Part shown: positions 35,145-44,911 of the stretch, in pieces
Layout: every line of letters begins with the position of its first letter
Position numbering within the stretch: the stretch's first letter is position 1
Origin: Rhodopirellula bahusiensis
GTDB lineage: Bacteria > Planctomycetota > Planctomycetia > Pirellulales > Pirellulaceae
Length of the DNA: 64,000 nt
Assembly (NCBI RefSeq): GCF_002727185.1
Contig: NZ_NIZW01000003.1
Location: 62,001 to 126,000 of the forward strand
Direction of reading: 5' to 3'
Position numbers and translations under genes: made by a program
Notes under the pieces: generated by a model
The model's database searches: none
What the model was told of the DNA's origin: nothing
What the model saw: only the letters and a program-made list of their open reading frames with translations

Positions 35145-35435
35145 CTAGCCACCAACCTGAACGGTGGGTTCACCGGATGCAATCGATCCACCGTGTGCTG
35201 TCGGATCACCCATTCGAACCGCGGGTTTGCCGCCGATCATGACGGTGGCGGAGCCTTTGGAAAGAGTGTCGGGCGGGCCCGTGCACTCGGCCTCATCGCC
35301 CAAAACCGCGGCCGGCATTCCCGCGATCAGCACCGTGGGTTCTCCCGGACCGATGATGGGGCCTCCGACATGCGGGACGACGCCTGTGACCATCGGGCAA
35401 CTGTGTTCGTCCATGATTCGAGCAGCAGGCGGCAT
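35145..35435 (-). CDS. PAAR-repeat protein (T6SS spike tip)
   Basis: 96 residues. PAAR-like repeats sharpen the VgrG spike and can carry effectors. Visible motifs: MDEHSCPMVTGVVPHVGGPI, AGMPAAVLGDEAECTGP, IGGKPAVRMGDPTAHGGSI. The His/Cys residues needed for the zinc site are present. There is no extension for a toxin domain, so any effector is encoded separately. The ATG at 35435 overlaps the preceding gene's stop by one base, which decides the start and shows coupling. Confidence 0.9.
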   Translation of the reverse strand: MPPAARIMDEHSCPMVTGVVPHVGGPIIGPGEPTVLIAGMPAAVLGDEAECTGPPDTLSKGSATVMIGGKPAVRMGDPTAHGGSIASGEPTVQVGG

Positions 35436-36349
35436 CACTGATTTCCTTGCTTGGTGTCTTGTTCGCGTTGCAACAACGCGCTGCCGGATTGCAACCATTG
35501 CTGCATCGCGGTGTCTCGATCTGGCTCCGCCGCGACGGACCATCGATGCGAGGTCATGATTGCGACGCCGCTTAAATGCGATGGTGGTGGAATGGGCGGT
35601 TGATCATCCGGTCCCAGGCTGCCGCCGCTGAAGATGATCGCCTGAGCGATCCAACGGGTGACGTTGTCAGGAGAACTGATGGCCAGTTGATCGCGGACTT
35701 TGCGGCGGTCGGTTTCGTCGCCCGAGGTCTGCCAAGCCAGAATGCTTTGGTCGAGCGTACTGCTCGCGCGATCGGCGAAGCCGGATGCATCGATCGCCCA
35801 TCCGATGGCGGTTCGGACCGGCAACGCACCAGCGAGAAACCGGATCGCATCGTCGTTCAAGGAGGCATCGATCAAACGCTGGAGGTAGTCCATCGTTTGA
35901 TCGGGCGATTGGATCAGTGCTGTGGCCCCGTCCGACATCGACATCACTTTTGCAAGCGAGGCGATGGTCGCGTGATCGTTGATGGTTTCGTCGGAAGTCG
36001 CCAGTTGTTGTGGATTCGTTTTGGGTGTCGCGGTCGTCACGTCGGGTGACCAACGAACCGAAAACGCGGTTTGGCCGGCGACGAATTCGGTTTCGCATTG
36101 GCCCGTTTCTGACAGCGTGAGCCGATCGCATGAGTCTCCTGCAACGATCAGTGCATTCTGTCCCTCGAGGACCTCGATCACCGCGTCCGTTCCGCAGCGA
36201 ACGACAAAGTGTTCCGGTGACAACGCGGCGTCATCGGGAAGGCTCATTTCCACCCACTCGCTACTGCCCACGCGTGCTTCCTGACCGACGCGCAAGATCA
36301 ATCGCACGTCGGTGTCGTCAGCGGGATGAGCGGTGAGTAAGAGTGGCAT
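35435..36349 (-). CDS. FHA-like / DUF6931-like T6SS accessory protein
   Basis: 304 residues. The N-terminal 90 residues resemble a forkhead-associated domain (RVGSSEWVEMSLPDDAALS, PEHFVVRCG), which binds phosphothreonine in proteins that control T6SS; some core residues look degenerate. The C-terminal part (about 130-290: LPVRTAIGWAIDASGF, NVTRWIAQAIIFSGGSLGPD, then PPPSHLSGVAIMTS) resembles the DUF6931 family found with T6SS genes (recalled, not checked). Overlap with the PAAR start shows co-translation. The ATG at 36349 is used; a longer form from 36394 is less likely. Confidence 0.65.
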   Translation of the reverse strand: MPLLLTAHPADDTDVRLILRVGQEARVGSSEWVEMSLPDDAALSPEHFVVRCGTDAVIEVLEGQNALIVAGDSCDRLTLSETGQCETEFVAGQTAFSVRWSPDVTTATPKTNPQQLATSDETINDHATIASLAKVMSMSDGATALIQSPDQTMDYLQRLIDASLNDDAIRFLAGALPVRTAIGWAIDASGFADRASSTLDQSILAWQTSGDETDRRKVRDQLAISSPDNVTRWIAQAIIFSGGSLGPDDQPPIPPPSHLSGVAIMTSHRWSVAAEPDRDTAMQQWLQSGSALLQREQDTKQGNQ

Positions 36350-36400
36350 GATGAAGCGAAGGATTGGAATGAAGTGGAGGGACGCGTGAGCCAATTCAGT

Positions 36401-36429
36401 CCCAAAAGGGGTCTGACCCCTTTTTGGGG
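36401..36429. repeat. Hairpin between vgrG and the FHA-like gene
   Basis: CCCAAAAGGGG (36401-36411) pairs with CCCCTTTTTGGGG (36417-36429), with one extra T, around a 5-base loop. Read on the minus strand it lies right after the vgrG stop. It has no U-run after the stem, so it may be an mRNA processing or attenuation hairpin, or a dispersed repeat. Confidence 0.6.
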
Positions 36430-36433
36430 CGAA

Positions 36434-38428
36434 CTAGTTGATTTGGACGATGGCTCCTTTGACTGTGAGCGATCCGCCGGAGCTCAGTTCCGCTGATGCG
36501 TTACCTTTCAGTGTCATGGATGCATCAGCGGCGGCGTCGACTTCGGGAGCCGCCATGCTGATCTTGGTATCACCCTTGATGGCGATCTCGCTTGCTTGGA
36601 TGTTGATGCCCGACGGCGTCAGCTCAATGGAAGATTGACCACACTTGATCGTGATCGACTTGGCCGCTTCGATCGTGATCGCGCCGCTTTCGACCGATAC
36701 ATTTTGATCGCCTTGTTTGACCGTCAGGTTGTCGTTACCCGCGTCGATGGTGGTCGTGCGGTCTTGTCCGATCTCGGTGGTCTGGCTTCCCGATCCGCTA
36801 CCGACTCCGATTTGGACGTTCTGGTCGTTGTAGATCTCGATCGTTTGGTCGCCGCTGTCTGATTTGTCGAAACCGACCTTCAATGAATCATTGTTTTCGA
36901 CCTCTCGAACAAAATCGCGTTCGCTGTGCAGGTAGATCTGCTCGGCATCTTTCGTGTCATCAAACGTCAACTCATGGAAACAGTTCACGTCCCCTTTTTG
37001 GGTGCTGCGTGTGCGAAAGACCGTTTTGGCTTGCCCGTCGGCCAGATCTTCCGGGGGCATGCGATCGGCATTGAAGACCCGCCCGGTCACGATCGGTCGA
37101 TCCACGTTGCCGTCCAAGAACGCGACGATCACTTCTTCGCCAACTCGCGGAATCGATACCGCACCCCATCCCTTGCCAGTCCAAGGCTGCGTCACGCGAA
37201 TCCAGCAGGAGCTGCGGTCGTCACCGGTGCCAATCAGATCCCAAGCGAATTGGACTTTGATGCGGCCATAGGCGTCGGTCCAGATTTCTTCGCCATCGGG
37301 ACCCACGACCGTTGCAATTTGAGGGCCCGCCATGATCGGCCGCTCGGTCGTTTGTCGACTGCGGAAGGGAATGGACGAAGGAAGCAACCGCAGTCGATTG
37401 TTCAGGTGAAAGGAGTGTGCACCTCCACTGCCGGCCGAAACATCGCCGGTTGTTATCATCAGATGCCGGCCCACGATCAGGTACTCTTGATTGAGATCAT
37501 CGACGGGATGCGACGTCATCGTCAAAAGGTTGCCGGCGATCACCGAGGGAGTCGACACGTCCGCGGCGGTGGCGTGTTGGTCTGACGTGGCGGCTTCGGT
37601 CAGAACGCGAGCGTAGTGTTGGCCGTCGTCGGTCTCGAAGAACTGACCCGGGAATTCGTACCATTCCCAGTCGCTTGCCGTGTCCGACGCGTTTTGACGA
37701 ACGGTCATTTCGGCGCGAGGCTTTTGGAAATCGTAGTCTCGCAACACGTACGACGCCGTGTTGAAGTCGCGCTCATAGGTCCACTGCGAAAGACACGTTT
37801 CGGTGCCCGGTTGTTCCACCGCGTGATAGGGCAGCGAACCAAACGACGCCGACGCTTGGTGGGCGCTGACGTCGTCGCAAAGCACCAGCGTGTGTTGGTC
37901 TTCGGTGTATTCGAAGAAGTAGTAGATGCCTTCTTCTTCAAACAGTCGACTGAGGAATTGGAAGTCCGATTCGCCGTATTGCACGCAGTAGGCTCGTTGG
38001 CGATACGTTTGCGTGAGTCGGTCTTCCAGTTCGCCGGTGAAGCCTCGCGATTCGATCACGGCTTTGGCGATTTCGACGACCGTCTGCTGTTGAAAGACTT
38101 GCGATCCGCCAACATGTCGCAGCAATCCCATCCAGGGAGCAAGTGTGGCGTGGTATTGGTACAAGCCCGCGCTGGTGCCAACCTGACCGAAACGTGTGAC
38201 ATAGCCGTGCAGGTATTCGGGCGAGTCGTCTGGATCGCCGATGCGAATCGAGACTGGTTCTTTGAGCAGGTCGAGCGGATCGATGTCGCCTTCAGAGCTG
38301 ACCAAATCCAACGTCCCACCAAAGGGGCGCCCGAGTTGTTCTGTCCAAGTCACACCGGTCAACACGAGCGCATCGTCATCCAGCGGTGTGCTGACGGCGA
38401 TCGGACGGTTGGCTTGGGTCAGAGTCAT
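36434..38428 (-). CDS. vgrG: T6SS spike protein VgrG (TssI)
   Basis: 664 residues, full VgrG length. gp27-like part: GVTWTEQLGRPFGGTLDL, CVQYGESDFQFLSRLFEEEG. gp5 OB-fold: PQIATVVGPDGEEIWTDAYG, RIKVQFAWD, RVTQPWTGKGWGAVSIPRVG, EEVIVAFLDGNVDRPIVTGR. The C-terminal needle has the usual repeats (TIEIYNDQNVQIGVG, GNDNLTVKQGDQNVSV). No extra toxin domain is present. The start is placed at 38428, after the tssG stop; an ATG at 38479 would overlap tssG. The tip protein PAAR is encoded two genes downstream. Confidence 0.95.
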   Translation of the reverse strand: MTLTQANRPIAVSTPLDDDALVLTGVTWTEQLGRPFGGTLDLVSSEGDIDPLDLLKEPVSIRIGDPDDSPEYLHGYVTRFGQVGTSAGLYQYHATLAPWMGLLRHVGGSQVFQQQTVVEIAKAVIESRGFTGELEDRLTQTYRQRAYCVQYGESDFQFLSRLFEEEGIYYFFEYTEDQHTLVLCDDVSAHQASASFGSLPYHAVEQPGTETCLSQWTYERDFNTASYVLRDYDFQKPRAEMTVRQNASDTASDWEWYEFPGQFFETDDGQHYARVLTEAATSDQHATAADVSTPSVIAGNLLTMTSHPVDDLNQEYLIVGRHLMITTGDVSAGSGGAHSFHLNNRLRLLPSSIPFRSRQTTERPIMAGPQIATVVGPDGEEIWTDAYGRIKVQFAWDLIGTGDDRSSCWIRVTQPWTGKGWGAVSIPRVGEEVIVAFLDGNVDRPIVTGRVFNADRMPPEDLADGQAKTVFRTRSTQKGDVNCFHELTFDDTKDAEQIYLHSERDFVREVENNDSLKVGFDKSDSGDQTIEIYNDQNVQIGVGSGSGSQTTEIGQDRTTTIDAGNDNLTVKQGDQNVSVESGAITIEAAKSITIKCGQSSIELTPSGINIQASEIAIKGDTKISMAAPEVDAAADASMTLKGNASAELSSGGSLTVKGAIVQIN

Positions 38429-38450
38429 GATGGTGAAATCGTGTGCAACG

Positions 38451-39500
38451 CTAGAGAATGAATTGACAGTCGCCGACATCGGCGCGGGGAGCTTTCCCAT
38501 GAACCCAAGCACTTCGGCCGAGAGCACCGATTCGTCCGAGTGACAAACGTGGGATCGTGTGGCGATCCAAGATCAAACGAACGCGGCAATCCAATCCGGG
38601 ATCGACGTAACCACGAATCAATTCACGAAGCGTGTTGTGCGACTCGCCGCCAGGAAGTAGTTGTTGAAACAAATCAAACGCGATCGGACCCACGTCCAAG
38701 TCGATCATCGAGCAACGATCCGGGACACTGCGTCCGAGCACAACGCTTTGTCCCAGGCGACCACCCCTGCCCGCGGTTTCTCCGCGACCAGATGGCCGTT
38801 CCGATCGAGAGAGCACCGTTCGGTCTTCTGGTTCCAAACGGAGTTGCCGCAATCGAAATGTCTTGACATTCGCATCCGCATGCACGGTCGCGGAAACCAC
38901 CGCCGCGAGACCTTCCGCGTTGCGATGTGTGGACCCAAATCGGCCGCTGAAGTACAGCCCTGAGTTGTCAGTTGAGGTTGGGGCGGCGTTGGATTCTGCT
39001 CCGGGATTCAGCGTGCCCGAGATGGAACCCAAGTACGCTGCGAACCGGTCCGTTTCTGGTCGATCACGCTGGACCGCACCGCGACTGCTGCTCCACGCTC
39101 GGTAGAACAGCGTTGCCATGCGGTGATGGAATAGGTTCAGAAACGATTCCAACGTGGGGTCAGCGTTGTGCCTGGTTTCATGCCGAACGGTCTCGGTCAT
39201 ATGCAGAGGCAATGGACCTCCGGGCCCCAGCAGACCAAAGAATCGTTGGCTAATGTGGGCGCGTTCATCGTGTCCCGAATCGATTCGATCGATCGTTGCC
39301 GGGGCAAAGTCCAGTGCCGATGTTTGCCGGATCCGAACGGCCTCTTGGCTCGTTTGTCTGGCGTGACCAACTCGTGGCAGCGTCGGTGACTCGGCTTCGA
39401 TTCGTCGCATCGCCTGAAAGAAATCGAGCGACTGAACCGGTTTCCCGAGTTCTTCCGTGAGACGCTGTTCCCAGGTGGCGGTGGAGTCTGAAGTGGTCAT
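38451..39500 (-). CDS. tssG: T6SS baseplate protein TssG
   Basis: 349 residues. TssG forms the baseplate wedge with TssE, TssF and TssK. Recognised by the N-terminal SLDFFQAMRRIEAE, the segment RFFGLLGPGGPLPLHMTE, and LFHHRMATLFYRAW. The ATG at 39500 is the first ATG (an in-frame TTG lies at 39515). It lies 85 bases after tssF. Confidence 0.93.
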   Translation of the reverse strand: MTTSDSTATWEQRLTEELGKPVQSLDFFQAMRRIEAESPTLPRVGHARQTSQEAVRIRQTSALDFAPATIDRIDSGHDERAHISQRFFGLLGPGGPLPLHMTETVRHETRHNADPTLESFLNLFHHRMATLFYRAWSSSRGAVQRDRPETDRFAAYLGSISGTLNPGAESNAAPTSTDNSGLYFSGRFGSTHRNAEGLAAVVSATVHADANVKTFRLRQLRLEPEDRTVLSRSERPSGRGETAGRGGRLGQSVVLGRSVPDRCSMIDLDVGPIAFDLFQQLLPGGESHNTLRELIRGYVDPGLDCRVRLILDRHTIPRLSLGRIGALGRSAWVHGKAPRADVGDCQFIL

Positions 39501-39585
39501 GGACTTGTCAGGCAAAACGAGAACGGCGAATCAATGTCTCGGCGTGAGGGTTGGAACCCGGCCAATGGCGAGGTTGATGCGGTGG

Positions 39586-41487
39586 CTAGATCAGTGCGGT
39601 TTTCCCGGTGCGAACTGGCCATCGATGCACCGGGCCACGTGTGGGCGTGCGGAGCGACGTTTGCGTGAAGCTGTTCAAAGACACAAAGCGTGCCATGAAA
39701 CGATCCAGCACTCCCGCTAACAAGAACGCACCTCCGCCTTCGAACGCTGACTCGTCCAACTCCAATTCCAGGTGCACGCCTCGACCGTGAACGATGGGGC
39801 CGGGCATGGGGATCTGCCGTGTGACCGCTTGATTGGTCACCGATAGAATCCCGTCCACTTGGCGACGTGTCGCGGGCAAGTCTTCTGGGCAATACAGATA
39901 CAGCGTTTGCCGCAGCAACGCCGCCGCATGATTCGAGTTGGGATCCGTCGACTTTTCGCGATCGCACAGCGAGAGGAAGTTTGACGTCAAGTGATTGACC
40001 AGTCGCCAACACGTCTCGCCATCTTCGGTGGTCAGCGGTGCTCGGGGAGTGGTTGGGCCGGACAGACAACTGATGGAGGCAACCGGTCCGGGGCCATCCA
40101 GGGTGAACGCGTCCCGCCAACCCGCTTCAGGTTTCAGCAGGGCGAGGTCGCGGTTGGTGCAGTAGACCGTGGACGACAGTTGGCGAATCGGATGCCGCGA
40201 TGGTCGTTGACTCGAATCCGTCAGCGTCACAAAGACTTCTGTTCCCAAGTACGGTGAGCGATGACCGTATTCACGTTGGTTCGTCGAAGGTTGCCGAGGA
40301 CGACGATCGAGCGTGTAGTAGGCCGCGTGTTGCTGACGAGCGGCCATGTTGGTTGGTGGCGCGTAAAGCGGCAGGAACTCGACTTCTTGCTGAGCCGATG
40401 TTCCGTGACCAAGCAGTTGTTCGACCGACCAAATTTCAAAGTCCATCGGTCGGCTGCGGTCGACCAACAGTTGGTGTTCGGATTTGGTTTCCGAAATCGG
40501 GACTCGATCCGCGCGTTGCTTGAACAAGTTGACTGCTGGGACACAGTGCAAAGCCAAGTGTTCACGGTTGAGACGTCCCACCAAATCCTTCTGCGATTGG
40601 TCAACTCCGATGATGATTTCGAGCTGGTTTCCCTTTGCCATCGAAACCGCGTGGGACAACCCGTTTAGGGTTACGAACAGGAACTTTTCGGGCAACAAGA
40701 AATACTCTTGCAGCAATCGGTATCCACTGAACGAACGAGGCTCGCCGGGTAGCGATGCTTCTGCGTCATCGAAACCACCAGCGACCAGCGATGCCGAATC
40801 CAGTCGTTGCCATTGATCCGAAGCGGCGTCGCCGACAACGATGCCGTTCTGATGGGCGATGAGTAGCTCAAGCAACTGGTGCGCGGTTTCGCCACCGCGA
40901 AGATGAATCGGCAGGCTGTCCAGGTCGAGTGCCGACATCGGCAAACCAGCCGTGGTTTGAAGCGTGATTCGCAGTGCCGCACGACAGGGCATGCCCTTCA
41001 TGATGGAAGGCATCGGGCGACGGGTCGCGGTGCCACGTTCTACCCATTCAACGTCCACCAATTGGATCGGCCACAAATCAACCGGAGCGGTTGTTTCGAA
41101 TCGGCAAGGCGTCGGGCAGGTTTGGCTGGACGGACCCTGCAAACGAGAGCCGCGGGGCAAACGGTAGCCGCTGGCCAGCGATCCCTCGTCGGGATCCGGG
41201 TGAATTTGAACGATCGCCGCGGATGGGATCGGCCGCGTGTAGTGCGGGTAGATCGATTGCAGCAATCCGCGGGTGAGTTGTGGAAACTCGGAATCCAAGC
41301 GGCGATGCACTCGCGCCGCCAAAAACGCGAATCCTTCTAACAATCGTTCGACGAAAGGATCGGCGCAGGCGAATTCGTCCATGCCCAAGCGGCCGGCGAC
41401 CGCGGGGTATTCTTGTGCGAACTCCGCCCCCAGTTCTCTCAGGTAGCCGAGTTCTCGGTTGTAATGATCGAGGAACTGAGCTTCCAT
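39586..41487 (-). CDS. tssF: T6SS baseplate protein TssF
   Basis: 633 residues, normal size. N-terminus LDHYNRELGYLRELGAEFA, then ADPFVERLLEGFAFLAARV and LTRGLLQSIYPHYTRPIPS, all typical. The C-terminus ends WPVRTGKTAL as in the family, so it is complete. TssF binds TssG and TssE to form the wedge around the VgrG hub. Confidence 0.95.
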   Translation of the reverse strand: MEAQFLDHYNRELGYLRELGAEFAQEYPAVAGRLGMDEFACADPFVERLLEGFAFLAARVHRRLDSEFPQLTRGLLQSIYPHYTRPIPSAAIVQIHPDPDEGSLASGYRLPRGSRLQGPSSQTCPTPCRFETTAPVDLWPIQLVDVEWVERGTATRRPMPSIMKGMPCRAALRITLQTTAGLPMSALDLDSLPIHLRGGETAHQLLELLIAHQNGIVVGDAASDQWQRLDSASLVAGGFDDAEASLPGEPRSFSGYRLLQEYFLLPEKFLFVTLNGLSHAVSMAKGNQLEIIIGVDQSQKDLVGRLNREHLALHCVPAVNLFKQRADRVPISETKSEHQLLVDRSRPMDFEIWSVEQLLGHGTSAQQEVEFLPLYAPPTNMAARQQHAAYYTLDRRPRQPSTNQREYGHRSPYLGTEVFVTLTDSSQRPSRHPIRQLSSTVYCTNRDLALLKPEAGWRDAFTLDGPGPVASISCLSGPTTPRAPLTTEDGETCWRLVNHLTSNFLSLCDREKSTDPNSNHAAALLRQTLYLYCPEDLPATRRQVDGILSVTNQAVTRQIPMPGPIVHGRGVHLELELDESAFEGGGAFLLAGVLDRFMARFVSLNSFTQTSLRTPTRGPVHRWPVRTGKTALI

Positions 41488-41667
41488 GCGTCAAATCCAA
41501 CCGAGGTGAACGAAGGAGTCGAGTGGGCGCGGATGATTGGCCAAGCCATCTTTCCAGCACAAACTCGTGGGCTGTGGTCTTTTTGACCGTGACACTCATC
41601 ACGGTTCTTGCTGAATAGCACAATTGGGCCTTGCGTCCCAAGAGGTAATTCGCTGACCAAAATCCAA

Positions 41668-42222
41668 CTACGCCGCTCGGCGTTGGCCGTTTCCTGGCAC
41701 CACTTTTTGGCATTGGCCATTGCCCAGGCAGATTGAGATGCCCATCGCAAAGGACTCCAACGCATCGGAGGGGCCAAAGAGGGCCTGGATTTGCACGATC
41801 ACGTCGCCACGCACGTATTCGTTCAAGCGACACGTGACATTCAGAGTGTCCGCTCGCAAACGAGGTTCGAAACACCGAATCGCTTCGGTGAATTCTCGTT
41901 GAAGAAGTCGCAGGTCCAATCCGCTGCTGGTCCTGCCCGTCAAATCAGGAACGCCATAGTTCAAAACGCTCTTTTGAACCAACGGCCAAGCCGACAGATC
42001 GGTGTCCTCGGACATTCGGCGTGTTCCAAACAACGCCAACAGATCGCGTTCGATTTGCGAACTCAATATCGCCATCTGTTGGCGACGTTGACGGCGTGAA
42101 ACACCGCCGCGCGATCCGGGATTTGGCACCACACGAACGTCGCCACCGCCACCGTTCTCGCCACGGATCAATCGATCCAGTAGCGAGGATGACGGTTGTT
42201 CGATCGGTTCGTTGGATGCCAT
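41668..42222 (-). CDS. tssE: T6SS gp25-like baseplate protein TssE
   Basis: 184 residues. The gp25-like core follows a Gly/Arg-rich N-terminus: QIERDLLALFGTRRM, NYGVPDLTGRTSSGLDLRLL, IRCFEPRLRADTLNV. It is slightly longer than usual because of about 45 N-terminal residues and a C-terminal tail (QCQKVVPGNGQRRAA). It starts 11 bases downstream of the hcp stop. TssE nucleates sheath assembly at the baseplate. A 180-base gap separates it from tssF. Confidence 0.9.
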   Translation of the reverse strand: MASNEPIEQPSSSLLDRLIRGENGGGGDVRVVPNPGSRGGVSRRQRRQQMAILSSQIERDLLALFGTRRMSEDTDLSAWPLVQKSVLNYGVPDLTGRTSSGLDLRLLQREFTEAIRCFEPRLRADTLNVTCRLNEYVRGDVIVQIQALFGPSDALESFAMGISICLGNGQCQKVVPGNGQRRAA

Positions 42223-42233
42223 GACAGCTCAGC

Positions 42234-42713
42234 CTAGGCGGCTTTCTGTTCCGACAGGTTCCAGCCCTTCTCGGTTGCTTTCTTCGCCGAGTCGCCGTCG
42301 TACTTGGTGTACGCCATTTTGATCTCGGTGAAGTTGAGCGTGAAGTTTTCGCAAGGCTTGCTGTCGCCCATGCTCGACTGTGAGTAGCTGGTGACGATCG
42401 GGTCAACCAATGTCACGGTCAAGTAAACCTGTGGGTTGCCTTCGTTGTCCGTTTGCAAGTAGGTCAGGGTTGCGCCTTGCAGCGAAGCACCCGAGACACT
42501 TTGCATGAACAGTTCAGTCGAGGCGATGTCGAAGTCCTTCGAGCAGTTCAGCTCGGTGAACGCGGGCGAACCGGTCTCACGAGCCGAGCTGCCGGCAACA
42601 CTTGCGACGGTACGATTGGCACCGAAAGAGACCGAGGTCAACTTGATCTGATCTTCGTAACCAGAGACGCTTGCGTCGCCTTTGATTTCGGTGGTGAACT
42701 TCAAAAAAATCAT
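42234..42713 (-). CDS. hcp: T6SS inner-tube protein Hcp (TssD)
   Basis: 159 residues. Hexameric rings stack into the expelled tube. Motifs: FLKFTTEIKGDASVSGYED at the N-terminus, FDIASTELFMQSVSGASL, the strand VYLTVTLVDPIVTSYSQS and ENFTLNFTEIKMAYTKY. No toxin extension. The stop lies 11 bases before tssE. Confidence 0.95.
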   Translation of the reverse strand: MIFLKFTTEIKGDASVSGYEDQIKLTSVSFGANRTVASVAGSSARETGSPAFTELNCSKDFDIASTELFMQSVSGASLQGATLTYLQTDNEGNPQVYLTVTLVDPIVTSYSQSSMGDSKPCENFTLNFTEIKMAYTKYDGDSAKKATEKGWNLSEQKAA

Positions 42714-42766
42714 GGTTTCAGTTTCCTGGAATGAATGTTGTTTGGAATGGTGTCAAAGACGAATGA

Positions 42767-44269
42767 TCAAGCGGCCTTGGCAGACGGCAGCTTGCTAACG
42801 AGTCGCAATGACACGGTCAAACCTTCCAGTTGGAAGTGAGGACGCAAGAAGAACTTGGCGGTGTAGTATCCCGGGTTACCTGGGATCTCTTCGACGACCA
42901 CTTCTGCACCTGCCAACGGACGACGAGCTTTGTCCAGTTCCGATGCGGTTGCTGGGTTGGTGTCGACGTACTGGCTGATCCAGTTGTTGAGCCAGACTTG
43001 CATGTCGGCACGTTCTTTGAACGAACCCACTTTGTCGCGGACGATGCACTTCAAGTAGTGTGCAAAGCGGCAGACGGCAAACAGATACGGCAAACGACCC
43101 GACAAACGAGCGTTGGCGGTTGCGTCGTCGTCTTCGAACAAGCTGGGGTTGTTCAGTGACTGAGCACCGATGAAGGCGGCCAAATCGCTGTTCTTGCGGA
43201 ACACCAATGGCATCATTCCGTTCTTCGCCAATTCCGCTTCCCGTCGATCGCTGATCGAGATTTCGGTTGGACACTTCATGTCCACGCCGCCATCATCGGT
43301 TGGGAACACGTGAACGGGCAACTTCTCAACTGCTCCGCCCGATTCCACGCCACGAATGCGTGAGCACCAGCCGTGCATTTTGAACGAGCGGTTGATGTTC
43401 ACAGCGAACGCGTAGGCACTGTTGGACCACACGTATCGGCTGTGGTCAGGACCCGCGGTTTCTTCTTCGAACGCGAATTCTTCGACGGGATTTGTCGCGG
43501 CACCGTAAGGCTGGCGTGACAGGAAGCGTGGCATCGTCAAACCGACGTAACGCGAATCTTCGTCGTCGCGAAGCGAACGCCATGAAGCGTATTCGACAGT
43601 TTGGAAGATCTTGGTCAAATCACGAGGATTGCCGAGTTCTTGCCACGAATCCATGTGCATCAGCGAAGGTGCTGCGGCGGTGATGAATGGTGCGTGTGCG
43701 GCGGCGGAGACCTTGGCGATCTCGCCCAGCAATTCGACGTCGACTGGCGAGTGATCGAAGTAGTAGTCACCGATCAATGCACCGTAGGGTTCACCACCGA
43801 ATTGGCCGTACTCTTCTTCATACAGCTTCTTGAAGATCGGGCTTTGATCCCAAGCGGTTCCTTTGAACTTCTTCAGCGTCTTGTGAAGGTCTTTCTTGGA
43901 GATGTTCAAGACGCGAATTTTCAGCATCTCATCGGTCTCGGTGTTGTTCACCAAGTGTGAGAAACCACGCCATGCGCCTTCGAGTTGTTGGAAGTCATCG
44001 TGGTGCAAAATCTCATTCATTTGCTCTGAGATCTTGCCGTCGATTTCCGCCACCAAGGCTTCGATCGTCTTGATCACGTCGCTCTCGGCAACCATTTCGC
44101 TGGTCACAAGTTGAGCGGCGAGCGTGTTGACGGCTCGTGTGACAGCCAGCCCGGCGTCGTCGGTGCGTGGCTTGAATTCGGCTTCCAACAATTCAGACAA
44201 CGTGTCCAGTGTGATGGTGTCGCTGACGTCGGGAGCGGCTTCCGTGGTTTCCGATTGTGTTTCGCTCAT
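42767..44269 (-). CDS. tssC: T6SS sheath large subunit TssC (VipB)
   Basis: 500 residues, usual length. Recognised by DFQQLEGAWRGFSHLVNNTE, FGGEPYGALIGDYYFDHSP, AAAAHAPFITAAAPSL and the C-terminal GYYTAKFFLRPHFQLEGL. With TssB it builds the contractile sheath. The order tssB-tssC-hcp is classical. No ClpV/TssH sheath-recycling ATPase gene occurs in the window. Confidence 0.97.
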   Translation of the reverse strand: MSETQSETTEAAPDVSDTITLDTLSELLEAEFKPRTDDAGLAVTRAVNTLAAQLVTSEMVAESDVIKTIEALVAEIDGKISEQMNEILHHDDFQQLEGAWRGFSHLVNNTETDEMLKIRVLNISKKDLHKTLKKFKGTAWDQSPIFKKLYEEEYGQFGGEPYGALIGDYYFDHSPVDVELLGEIAKVSAAAHAPFITAAAPSLMHMDSWQELGNPRDLTKIFQTVEYASWRSLRDDEDSRYVGLTMPRFLSRQPYGAATNPVEEFAFEEETAGPDHSRYVWSNSAYAFAVNINRSFKMHGWCSRIRGVESGGAVEKLPVHVFPTDDGGVDMKCPTEISISDRREAELAKNGMMPLVFRKNSDLAAFIGAQSLNNPSLFEDDDATANARLSGRLPYLFAVCRFAHYLKCIVRDKVGSFKERADMQVWLNNWISQYVDTNPATASELDKARRPLAGAEVVVEEIPGNPGYYTAKFFLRPHFQLEGLTVSLRLVSKLPSAKAA

Positions 44270-44316
44270 CCTTGAGTCCTTCGAGATTGGTGGTGGGTGT
44301 TGGTGTGACGATTCGA

Positions 44317-44841
44317 TCAGGCGGCTTCTGCGGCCGAATCAGATTCATCAATTTCGAGCGGCTTCTCAGCGAGCTCTTTCAACAGTTCAGGATCGTTGAT
44401 CAATCGGGACACCAATTCTTCGGCGCCGGCTTTGCCGTCCATGTAGGTCACCAACTGAGCCAATTGCGTGCGTGCGTTGAGCAACTTGTTGAGTGGTTCC
44501 ACACGTTTGGCGATTTGGCCAGGTGTGAAATCGTCCATGGACTCGAAGGTCAAGTCGACGTTCAGGCTGCCTTCGCCGGTCAGCGTGTTGTCCACTTGAA
44601 ACGCAGCGCGTGGCTTCATCGATTTCAAACGGTCGTCGAAATTGTCGATGTCCGTTTCCAGGAACTTTCGATCGGCGACGTCTTCGAGTGGCTCGGACGG
44701 ATTGCCCGACAAGTCAGCAAGCACTCCCATCACGAAAGGAAGCTGAACCTTCTTCTCGGAACCGTAAGTTTCCACGTCGTATTCGATTTGAACGCGAGGC
44801 GGACGGTTACGAGCAATGAATTTTTGGCTGCTTTCGGACAT
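44317..44841 (-). CDS. tssB: T6SS sheath small subunit TssB (VipA)
   Basis: 174 residues. Motifs: NRPPRVQIEYDVETYGSEKK, LPFVMGVLADLSGNPSEPLE, KFLETDIDNFDDRLKSMKPR, DDFTPGQIAKRVEPLNKLL. All are hallmarks of the small sheath subunit. 47 bases separate it from tssC. Confidence 0.97.
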   Translation of the reverse strand: MSESSQKFIARNRPPRVQIEYDVETYGSEKKVQLPFVMGVLADLSGNPSEPLEDVADRKFLETDIDNFDDRLKSMKPRAAFQVDNTLTGEGSLNVDLTFESMDDFTPGQIAKRVEPLNKLLNARTQLAQLVTYMDGKAGAEELVSRLINDPELLKELAEKPLEIDESDSAAEAA

Positions 44842-44911
44842 CAGCTTTCCTTTTCAGAACAGCGGCGATAGGGTGAATTTGTGAATGGTTGGGTTTGATG
44901 ACTGCTAGGAT

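Noticed and set aside
36401..36429. Intrinsic terminator after vgrG
   Set aside because: The hairpin has no trailing U-run in the transcribed strand, so it is listed only as a hairpin.
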